A program made the position numbers and the translations under genes. 5,824 bases of DNA from Deinococcus sp. GTDB taxonomy: Bacteria; Deinococcota; Deinococci; Deinococcales; Deinococcaceae. Position 1 is the first letter of the stretch; each line of letters opens with the position of its first letter. The stretch spans positions 1 to 5,824 of the forward strand of contig JAGLBK010000167.1 of assembly GCA_018260275.1 (NCBI GenBank). Reading direction: 5' to 3'. The notes beneath the pieces were generated by a model. That model saw only the letters and a program-made list of their open reading frames with translations. It had not been told where the DNA came from and made no database searches. This document shows, piece by piece, positions 1 through 4,389 of this stretch.

Positions 1-136
1 CGTGGGGACTGGAAGCGGGGGCGCTGGCCTGCGCTTCCTTCTCTTTGGTGGGGGCCGGATGTAAACCACGGTAGACAGCGGGCTGGGCGTTTCCTTCTTC
101 GCCGGGTCTTCTTCTGCGCTGGCCCTTACTAGCCAT
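1..136 (-). CDS. small hypothetical protein, 3' part cut by window edge
   Basis: This frame is open from an ATG at 136-134 to the window edge and gives 45 visible residues beginning MASKGQRRRRPGEEG. The ATG lies inside the last codons of the upstream 67-aa gene (the overlap reads ATGGCTAG), so translation is probably coupled. No separate Shine-Dalgarno is visible. The N-terminus is very basic (four consecutive Arg) and is followed by a Pro/Ala/Lys/Glu-rich, low-complexity stretch, as in a disordered or nucleic-acid-binding tail. I do not recognise a family and the C-terminal part is missing. A second frame across the same DNA is also open, so the reading frame rests mainly on the overlapping start and on G/C third positions. 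It is the last visible member of a three-gene minus-strand cluster next to the integrase. Confidence 0.45.
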   Translation of the reverse strand, partial: MASKGQRRRRPGEEGNAQPAVYRGLHPAPTKEKEAQASAPASSPH

Positions 137-332
137 ACGGCGCGTCGCTGTCCGTTTCTATGTGAACCAGTTGTGTAAAGGGCCGGGCCGCTTCTCTTAG
201 TCCCTGCGCTACCCCTGCCCGGCCTGCTGAGACTTCTAAAACATCATCATGCAAAGTTAATACATACTTCTTTGTAGGGTAATCCATGCCCCTATACCTA
301 AAGAAGTATGTATTAGAAAGCGGCCCCGTCAT
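129..332 (-). CDS. 67-aa hypothetical protein of the mobile element
   Basis: The ATG at 332-330 overlaps the stop of the preceding gene (ATGA), which implies translational coupling. The protein is 67 residues, begins MTGPLSNTYFF and ends DAPYG. It alternates short beta-like segments (NTYFFRYRG, KKYVLTLHD, QLVHIET) with one probable helix (AGVAQGLREAARPF), so a small alpha/beta fold is plausible. There is no signal peptide, membrane segment or recognised motif. Codons 7-25 are unusually AT-rich and contain a perfect 16-bp inverted repeat (258-273 with 300-315), which could fold in the mRNA just after the start codon. The downstream partial gene overlaps its stop. Small accessory or regulatory proteins are typical beside integrase genes, but I cannot assign a function. 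Confidence 0.6.
   Translation of the reverse strand: MTGPLSNTYFFRYRGMDYPTKKYVLTLHDDVLEVSAGRAGVAQGLREAARPFTQLVHIETDSDAPYG
258..315. repeat. perfect 16-bp inverted repeat inside a coding region
   Basis: TAATACATACTTCTTT at 258-273 is exactly the reverse complement of 300-315. A shorter stem can continue inward (274-279 with 290-295, one G-T pair) with a bulge at 296-299 and a loop at 280-288. The repeat lies within codons 7-25 of the 67-aa gene and is markedly AT-rich against its GC-rich surroundings. It could be an mRNA hairpin or a dyad protein-binding site. Confidence 0.75.
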
Positions 333-508
333 AGCTCAGACAGAATCTTTAGCGTTTCGGCGTTACGCCTGACACTCTCTTTCATTTCACGCCTAATCTG
401 CTCTTCACTGCGAAGATGGGCGGGCAATTCAGACACGCGCCGGGCCTCTTTTGCACTCACAAAGCGGCGTAAGTCTGCCTTAAAAGAATTGTCTTTATGT
501 GTGGTCAA
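329..508 (-). CDS. 59-aa hypothetical helical protein, TTG start
   Basis: The frame is open from a GTG at 553, but no ribosome site precedes that codon. A TTG at 508-506 is preceded by a purine-rich AGGAAGGGGGG ending 5 nt upstream, so I start the gene there and get 59 residues. The product is charged and almost wholly helical (ADLRRFVSAKEARRVSEL, then EEQIRREMKESVRRNAETLKILSEL), with no membrane segment or recognised domain. A small DNA-binding or coiled-coil protein is possible but unproven. Its stop overlaps the ATG of the next gene (ATGA). It is the first gene of a minus-strand cluster transcribed away from the integrase. A possible -10 (TATACT, complement 579-584) lies upstream. Confidence 0.55.
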   Translation of the reverse strand: MTTHKDNSFKADLRRFVSAKEARRVSELPAHLRSEEQIRREMKESVRRNAETLKILSEL

Positions 509-663
509 GTCTTCCCCCCTTCCTGCGGCCCTCACTGCCGGGCCAGTCAGCACGGCGAAGGCAGAAGCAGCGGGGGCCAGTATAAGGCTTCCTTCTTCGC
601 CGTACTGTGTGCGCCTGTCTGCCCTTGCCCTTTTTTGCCCTTTTCTGTCTTAGGCTGTCCGGT
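509..663. promoter_or_regulatory. divergent intergenic region upstream of integrase
   Basis: This gap separates the minus-strand small-gene cluster from the plus-strand integrase. It contains three pyrimidine-rich TGCCC units (620-624, 626-630, 636-640), the last two being TTGCCC repeats 10 bp apart. On the minus strand there is a possible -10 TATACT (584-579). Two copies of the dispersed CGGCGAAG repeat lie here in opposite orientation (553-560 plus, 595-602 minus). No well-spaced -35/-10 pair is evident for either direction. Confidence 0.35.
651..656 (+). promoter_or_regulatory. putative -10 box for leaderless integrase mRNA
   Basis: TAGGCT fits the TANNNT pattern and ends 7 nt before the ATG at 664. 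Transcription would therefore begin at or next to the start codon. No Shine-Dalgarno is visible in this gap. The same geometry recurs at two other genes in the window, which supports the choice of the 664 start. Confidence 0.4.
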
Positions 664-1971
664 ATGGCACGGCAAGCAAAAGACAGGCGCAGCGGGTGGC
701 ATGAGGGCAGTCATACGCTAAACGCAAATGGAACAGTGGGCTGGCGCGTGCGGGTCACTTACCCGGATGGAAGCAAGGCCCGTCTTTCTGGCACAGCCCG
801 CAACCTGACCGAAATGCGGGCCGCTGTCAGGAAGGCGCAGGAAGACGCCCACGCCGGAAGACGGCCCGTGAATGACCGCCTGACGGTGGGCCAGATGGTG
901 ACCGAATACATGGAAGGCCGGGCGCAGGATTGGGCGCAGCGTACCCTGTGGAATAACGAAAAGCTGTACAGCCGCTACATACAGGGGGACTTAGGGCCGC
1001 TGAGGGCGGCAGGGGTAGACCCTAAGCGCCTGCGGGTCTTCTTTGACGCCCTCAAAGGAAAGGGCTTAGGGGACAGCGGGCGGCGGCAGGTTCACAGCCT
1101 TCTATCAGGGGCTTATAAGCGGGCGGTGTCTGACGGTGTGCTGAGGGATAACCCCACCTTGCACGCGAAGCCGGGCCGGGCCAAAGACGCGGCCCCCAAA
1201 CTGAAGCACTTCACGCCCGAAGAGTTAGGGCGCTTCCTGGCAGCGGCGCGGGCTGACAGGTGGGCGCTTCCGCTGGCCTTTGTGGGCATGACCGGGCTAC
1301 GCATAGGCGAAGCCCTGGCCCTGACGTGGGAAGACGTGGGCCAGGATGACAGCGGCGCAGCCTGTGTGTACGTCACGAAGACCCGCAGTGACTTTGAGGG
1401 CAAGGCGTACACCAACACCCCGAAGACGGCGAAGGGAAAGAGGGTCATTCCCTTGCACCCGGACGCCCTGGAAGTGTTGGAAGAGATGCGCGGGCATATC
1501 GCACAGGAAACGCGCATACACGGCAAGGTCTGGCCTAAGAACGCGGCAGGGGTCAGCACGGGGCCGCTTTTCCCTTCTGCCCTTTCGGGGGACTTCCTGC
1601 GGCAAGACAGCGCCCGGGCGATTATGCGGCGCACCTGTGAGCGGGCGGGCGTGCCTTTGCTGTCCCCCCACGCCCTGCGGCATAGCGCGGGGACTTTCCT
1701 TATTTCACACGGGGCCGACCCGGTAACGGTTGCGGCCCTTTTGGGTCACGCGCAGGTCAGTACCACGCTTAACATTTACGCCCACGCCCTGCCGGACAAG
1801 TTGCGCGCTTTGGCCTTCGGGGTGGCAGACCTGCGGGCCGGGCAGGGGCAGGAAGACCCGGCGAAGGAAGAAGCCAGCGGTGCGCCCAAACGGGCCGGGC
1901 GCGGCCCCGTGTCCCCACGAAAAGGCAAGGGCGGGCCGCGCCGGAAGGTGCGAAAAGTAGACGAAAAATAA
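664..1971 (+). CDS. int: tyrosine recombinase / site-specific integrase
   Basis: This is a 435-aa phage-type integrase that would catalyse insertion and excision of the element at the adjacent tRNA-Lys gene through a covalent 3'-phosphotyrosine intermediate. Residues about 1-60 look like a beta-rich arm-binding domain (GWRVRVTYPDGSKARL). Residues about 70-180 form the helical core-binding domain. The catalytic domain holds R213 (TGLRIGEALAL), K254 (TPKTAKGKR), H336 and R339 (HALRHS), H362 (LLGHAQ) and the nucleophile Y372 (NIYAHAL), so the active site is complete. A basic, low-complexity tail of about 43 residues (from about 393) follows and is longer than usual. The frame is open upstream to 607, but ATG 664 is preferred: the extra 19 residues are hydrophobic and Cys-rich, and a TANNNT box sits 7 nt before 664. 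A hairpin terminator follows. The gene reads towards the tRNA, a normal att-proximal layout. Confidence 0.93.
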   Translation: MARQAKDRRSGWHEGSHTLNANGTVGWRVRVTYPDGSKARLSGTARNLTEMRAAVRKAQEDAHAGRRPVNDRLTVGQMVTEYMEGRAQDWAQRTLWNNEKLYSRYIQGDLGPLRAAGVDPKRLRVFFDALKGKGLGDSGRRQVHSLLSGAYKRAVSDGVLRDNPTLHAKPGRAKDAAPKLKHFTPEELGRFLAAARADRWALPLAFVGMTGLRIGEALALTWEDVGQDDSGAACVYVTKTRSDFEGKAYTNTPKTAKGKRVIPLHPDALEVLEEMRGHIAQETRIHGKVWPKNAAGVSTGPLFPSALSGDFLRQDSARAIMRRTCERAGVPLLSPHALRHSAGTFLISHGADPVTVAALLGHAQVSTTLNIYAHALPDKLRALAFGVADLRAGQGQEDPAKEEASGAPKRAGRGPVSPRKGKGGPRRKVRKVDEK

Positions 1972-2003
1972 GCAGATTATGAGCAACATGAGCATGACGA
2001 AAT

Positions 2004-2055
2004 GGGGCCAAAAGAGTCGCAGAAGGTGACGCGCTTCACACTTTGGCCCCTTTTT
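2004..2055 (+). terminator. Rho-independent terminator of the integrase gene
   Basis: GGGGCCAAA (2004-2012) pairs perfectly with TTTGGCCCC (2042-2050), and TTTTT (2051-2055) follows directly. The 29-nt loop can form a smaller inner stem (GTGA 2026-2029 with TCAC 2036-2039). It begins 33 nt after the integrase stop and would end that transcript before the repeat array. Confidence 0.6.
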
Positions 2056-2073
2056 GGGTGCTTTTCGGGCTTC

Positions 2074-2255
2074 TGTCCCCACGCTGTCCCCACTTGTCCC
2101 CAAAGGTGGGGACAGAATGGGGACACTGAAAGTACCGTTTGGGCCGCGCTTTTTCGGGGCGTCATTTTTTTCTGTCCCCACCCCCTGACAGCGTGGGGAC
2201 AGTGGTTTATACCGTGTGGGCGCTTATAAATCCCATTCTGTCCCCAGAGTCCCCA
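2074..2255. repeat. clustered TGTCCCCA octamer array in direct and inverted orientation
   Basis: Exact TGTCCCCA occurs forward at 2074, 2085, 2095, 2173 and 2239. It occurs inverted (TGGGGACA) at 2107, 2118 and 2194, with a one-mismatch copy AGTCCCCA at 2248. The first five are spaced 11, 10, 12 and 11 bp, about one helical turn, and switch orientation around 2104. The pair at 2173 and 2194 forms TGTCCCCA-N13-TGGGGACA. Such phased, oriented repeats suggest cooperative protein binding: integrase or excisionase arm sites, a repressor operator, or origin iterons. The three cannot be told apart from sequence. By eye I found no copies to the right of the tRNA. Confidence 0.8.
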
Positions 2256-2319
2256 TTTTTTTACATAGGGTATATGGTCAAGTCTTTTTTCAGATTTTTG
2301 ATTATGAGCAGTCTCATAA
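2256..2319. other. AT-rich patch with small hairpin next to the octamer array
   Basis: Directly after the last array copies, about 50 bp are strikingly AT-rich for this GC-rich DNA (runs of T at 2256-2262, 2283-2288 and 2295-2299). They are followed by a perfect hairpin TTATGAG-CAGT-CTCATAA (2302-2319). An AT-rich segment beside phased repeats resembles a DNA-unwinding region of an origin or a bendable site in an attachment region. No gene with credible composition starts here. Confidence 0.35.
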
Positions 2320-2408
2320 AAGGAAGGGGGGCCGGGTGGGGTATCCGGTCAGGGTATCCGGCGAAGGGAAGAAGTCAGGGGCCGGGGCAGAAGCTGGAAG
2401 GGGGCCAG

Positions 2409-2437
2409 TGTCCCCACGGCGGGACAGGGTGGGGACA
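2409..2437. repeat. second TGTCCCCA-N13-TGGGGACA palindrome
   Basis: A forward octamer (2409-2416) and an inverted one (2430-2437) are separated by 13 bp, exactly the spacing of the pair at 2173-2201. The identical geometry in otherwise different sequence argues for a dimeric binding site with half-sites 21 bp apart, about two helical turns. Confidence 0.65.
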
Positions 2438-2570
2438 GGGCAAGGGGCCGCGCCTTCTCTTCTTCGCCGGGTCTTCTGCGGGGCTGGCCCATGCCTGGCA
2501 ACGTGACCCCCCTCAAAACAAAAGGGCAAAGAATGGGCAAAAAGGATGGAATGGGCAAGACAGCGGGCCA
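2438..2570. repeat. GGGCAA repeats before the tRNA attachment region
   Basis: GGGCAA occurs on the plus strand at 2438, 2524, 2535 and 2553, with a GGGCCA variant at 2565. Inverted copies (TTGCCC) lie just upstream of the integrase start at 625 and 635. Otherwise I see no gene or RNA in 2320-2580. One further CGGCGAAG repeat lies at 2462-2469 (minus). Confidence 0.3.
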
Positions 2571-2582
2571 AAGCACAAAAGC

Positions 2583-2608
2583 GAAGACCCGCACTAGGCG
2601 GGCCTTTT
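2583..2608. terminator. probable bidirectional terminator after tRNA-Lys
   Basis: CCCGC (2588-2592) pairs with GCGGG (2598-2602), and three outer pairs follow beyond one mismatch. On the plus strand the hairpin is followed by CCTTTT. On the minus strand, the direction of the tRNA, it is followed by TCTTCGCTTTT. It begins a few bases beyond the tRNA CCA end, so it most likely ends the tRNA transcript. Confidence 0.5.
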
Positions 2609-2611
2609 CTG

Positions 2612-2687
<76 letters not shown>

Positions 2688-2727
2688 GATATGCTGTGTG
2701 CAGCGGCCCTTCCGGGCAGCGACGAAA

Positions 2728-2756
2728 AAGATAACATTACGCGAGTTATTTATCAA
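2728..2756 (-). promoter_or_regulatory. promoter of tRNA-Lys
   Basis: On the minus strand TTGATA (2756-2751, 5 of 6 to consensus) is followed after 17 bp by TATCTT (2733-2728, 4 of 6). The start would fall near 2721, about 34 nt before the mature tRNA. The leader contains a small GCCC-GGAA-GGGC hairpin. The MITE-like insertion begins about 10 bp upstream of the -35. Confidence 0.6.
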
Positions 2757-2770
2757 GGGCCGTTCTCCAA

Positions 2771-3017
2771 GCGGGTGCATCCCACCAAAATGGGATAGAT
2801 GGCAAGGGATGTCGTTTTTACTGTGCTGGTCACACGCCCCCTCTCTGCGAGCTGTACCAGTCACCCTTCCGCCGCTTCGCGGCTCCTTCCCTCTCCGCAA
2901 GCGGCTCTACGAGTCCCACGAGTGGAGAGGGCTAAGAAAGCACGTCACAGACAAGTTTTTCTGCTTCCCGAGAGAGGCGTTAAGCCCGGTTATCCCAGCA
3001 TGATGGGATGCACCCGC
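2771..3017. mobile_element. MITE-like non-coding insertion with TIRs and 5-bp target duplication
   Basis: The left end 2771-2797 and right end 2991-3017 are inverted repeats matching at 23 of 27 positions: 14 bp (GCGGGTGCATCCCA), a variable 6-bp spacer, then 7 bp (TGGGATA). Each end by itself forms a hairpin ATCCCA-N6-TGGGAT, and the differences lie only in the hairpin loop. The direct repeat TCCAA flanks the element (2766-2770 and 3018-3022), as a 5-bp target-site duplication. The interior shows no transposase-like reading frame but has further short dyads (CCCTCTCC 2889-2896 with GGAGAGGG 2924-2931). This suggests a miniature element mobilised in trans by an unidentified transposase. It lies between the divergent tRNA-Lys and 76-aa gene promoters. 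Confidence 0.72.
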
Positions 3018-3065
3018 TCCAAGCAGCTTGTCATCGAATGGTCAGTACACTCCCTTCTCCGCCGC

Positions 3066-3071
3066 TACAAT
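3066..3071 (+). promoter_or_regulatory. putative -10 box for leaderless 76-aa gene mRNA
   Basis: TACAAT matches the -10 consensus at 5 of 6 positions and ends 6 nt before the ATG at 3078, so the transcript should start at the start codon. No Shine-Dalgarno and no good -35 are visible. It lies 44 bp beyond the right target duplication of the MITE-like element. Confidence 0.5.
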
Positions 3072-3077
3072 AAAAGT

Positions 3078-3308
3078 ATGACCCAACTCCCTTTGCCAAC
3101 CGGGCTGACGCAGCAGCTAGAAGCGCTAGGGGGGCAACTGGTCTGGCGCATCGGTAAGGACGAACTGAGCGACGCGGTCGTGGTGCGGCTGGGATTCGCC
3201 TCGGCCACGCCGCGTTTTTCGCACCTGCCCCGGCTACGCAGCGCCAACGACGCCGAACTGCAAACTGCCGTCGAAGCCGGACAGATCGTGATCGAGTGGG
3301 TGGACTGA
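3078..3308 (+). CDS. 76-aa conserved-looking hypothetical protein (possibly DUF3248)
   Basis: The start is ATG 3078, preceded by a TACAAT box 6 nt away, giving 76 residues beginning MTQLPLPTGL. An in-frame start at 2799 exists but lies inside the mobile insertion, so it is rejected. The protein is soluble and looks alpha/beta: a first helix (LTQQLEALG), strands QLVWRIG and DAVVVRLGFAS, a loop, helix NDAELQTAVEAG and a final strand QIVIEWVD. From memory the size and pattern recall the small Deinococcus-Thermus family DUF3248, which has no known function. That assignment is uncertain. The next gene begins 2 nt after its stop, so the two form an operon. Confidence 0.75.
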   Translation: MTQLPLPTGLTQQLEALGGQLVWRIGKDELSDAVVVRLGFASATPRFSHLPRLRSANDAELQTAVEAGQIVIEWVD

Positions 3309-3310
3309 GC

Positions 3311-3796
3311 ATGCTGCTGGAGGCCACACAGAGCTTTGAACTGCGTCACCCAGGGACCTCCCAGGACGCCCTGCACTTTGTGCGGACCCCGGCAGTGGCG
3401 CTGTCACAGCTGCGGTTTATTCGTGGACTGGACACTAAGCAGGAGCAGGTACGGGGCGAACTGATCGTGCCTGTCGCCATGCTGGGTGATGTAGACCTGC
3501 CTTTCAGCAGCCGCCTTCAAAGCACGCCGGACGGTGCCGTGCTCCTGGCGGCTGAACTGCCCGACGAACGCGCCTGGGTCGAAGTCAATGGGCAGGCGAC
3601 GGTAGATAGCCAGAACAAGATGTCTTTCGCCTTTCAGCTCCGCGCCCATTTACAGCTTCCAGAGGCCGAGGGATGGGGAAGTGCCGCCTTTGAAAAAATG
3701 GTCCGGGCCGCCGCCAACCGCACGCTGGAGCGAATTGCCGCCGCTTTGCCTGGCGGGATACAGGCCGCGCTGGAGCAGTCCCGGGCCTCGGCCTGA
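3311..3796 (+). CDS. 161-aa hypothetical protein, helix-grip-like (possibly DUF3809)
   Basis: ATG 3311 follows the previous stop by 2 nt and is preceded by GGTGG (3299-3303). A GTG at 3296 would add 5 residues and is less likely. The protein has 161 residues and no signal or membrane segment. The predicted order is a strand (LEATQSFELRHPG), helices (SQDALHFVRTPAVALSQL), a run of about six beta strands (residues about 40-122), then a long C-terminal helix (FEKMVRAAANRTLERIAAAL). This is the layout of the SRPBCC/START-like helix-grip fold, which binds hydrophobic ligands in a cavity. The sequence also recalls the Deinococcus family DUF3809. Both assignments are inference and no catalytic residues are evident. 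It is co-transcribed with the 76-aa gene and converges on the acetyltransferase gene 26 bp away. Confidence 0.8.
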   Translation: MLLEATQSFELRHPGTSQDALHFVRTPAVALSQLRFIRGLDTKQEQVRGELIVPVAMLGDVDLPFSSRLQSTPDGAVLLAAELPDERAWVEVNGQATVDSQNKMSFAFQLRAHLQLPEAEGWGSAAFEKMVRAAANRTLERIAAALPGGIQAALEQSRASA

Positions 3797-3822
3797 ACCG
3801 AACAGGCTCAGGCTGAATAGGC

Positions 3823-4389
3823 TCAGGAAGAGGAAGCCTGACGCCCAAGCCAGGCTGAGCGGGTCATTTCCATATGGACATCGGTCCGGTTCAAGTGCTC
3901 GCTACGCCCGATTTCCTGAAAGCCGCAGGCAGCAAAAGCCCGCTGGGCACGGCGGTTATGCCCGAAGGTGGTCAGCCTGACCCGTTGCAGCGCCGGTTCC
4001 TGCACCGTAAAAGCCCATTTGAGCAGCGCTTCCACCGTCTCACGGCCATAGCCCTGGCCCCAGAGGGCAGGAAACCCAATCATCACTCCGAGGGTAGCAA
4101 CCGTAGCCCGCAGCGGTGGCGAGGGCCGAAAGTCGTACAACTCCGCATTGCCGATAAGCTTGCCATGCTCGTCCAGCACGCCGAAACCCGCACGCTCACC
4201 GGTCTTTTCCTCGTCTTTCATAATCTTGCGAAACAGAAATTCGGGCAGCCGGATAGGCTTGGCGTCGTTCCATTCGGCCAGTTCGCGGTCACGAAAGAAG
4301 CGGTACACCGTGCGCCACTCGGCAGGCGTGAAGTCCAGCACGGGCTTGAGGGTCACCCGGCCATAGTGGACATATGCGGCAGAGGTCAC
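3823..4389 (-). CDS. GNAT-family N-acetyltransferase, RimJ/RimL-like
   Basis: This 188-residue protein would transfer acetyl from acetyl-CoA to an amine, possibly a protein N-terminus or a small molecule; the substrate is unknown. The acetyl-CoA pyrophosphate-binding motif A is GVMIGFPALWGQGYGRE (about 101-117, with GQGYG in the loop). Motif B is HNRRAQRAFAACGF (144-157), with the Asn and the GF ending typical of RimJ/RimL-type enzymes. The start is GTG 4389, which overlaps the stop of the upstream phosphatase (GTGA) and implies coupled translation. A second GTG 11 codons later (before TLKPVLDF) is an alternative. The frame remains open further upstream, but those residues lie inside the neighbouring gene and are Arg-rich, so they are spurious. 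The C-terminus ends in a Ser tail. Confidence 0.88.
   Translation of the reverse strand: MTSAAYVHYGRVTLKPVLDFTPAEWRTVYRFFRDRELAEWNDAKPIRLPEFLFRKIMKDEEKTGERAGFGVLDEHGKLIGNAELYDFRPSPPLRATVATLGVMIGFPALWGQGYGRETVEALLKWAFTVQEPALQRVRLTTFGHNRRAQRAFAACGFQEIGRSEHLNRTDVHMEMTRSAWLGRQASSS

Noticed and set aside
502..513. 12-bp direct repeat TGGTCAAGTCTT at 502-513 and 2275-2286
   Set aside because: About one such 12-mer pair is expected by chance in a window this long, and the flanks do not match.
1113..1683. Minus-strand open frames opposite the integrase
   Set aside because: Antisense shadows; the integrase frame carries all the catalytic residues.
1705..2181. Minus-strand open frame covering the integrase tail and array
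   Set aside because: Built from the repeats and the antisense of the integrase tail; no credible start signal.
2139..2597. Plus-strand open frames across the array and tRNA-proximal region (also 2216-2506)
   Set aside because: Gly/Arg/Lys-rich translation of G-rich repeats, with no ribosome site and no protein-like pattern; best read as non-coding.
1..2611. CRISPR array suggested by the many short repeats
   Set aside because: Repeats are only 8 bp, in mixed orientation and irregularly spaced, with no uniform spacers.
2799..3077. N-terminal extension of the 76-aa gene from a start at 2799
   Set aside because: It runs through the MITE-like insertion, is Arg/Ser-rich with no conserved look, and the leaderless -10 box places the real start at 3078.
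3804..3827. Possible terminator or repeat (AGGCTCAGG twice, 15 bp apart) between the convergent genes
   Set aside because: No stem followed by a T-run in either direction; the repeat is too short to support more.
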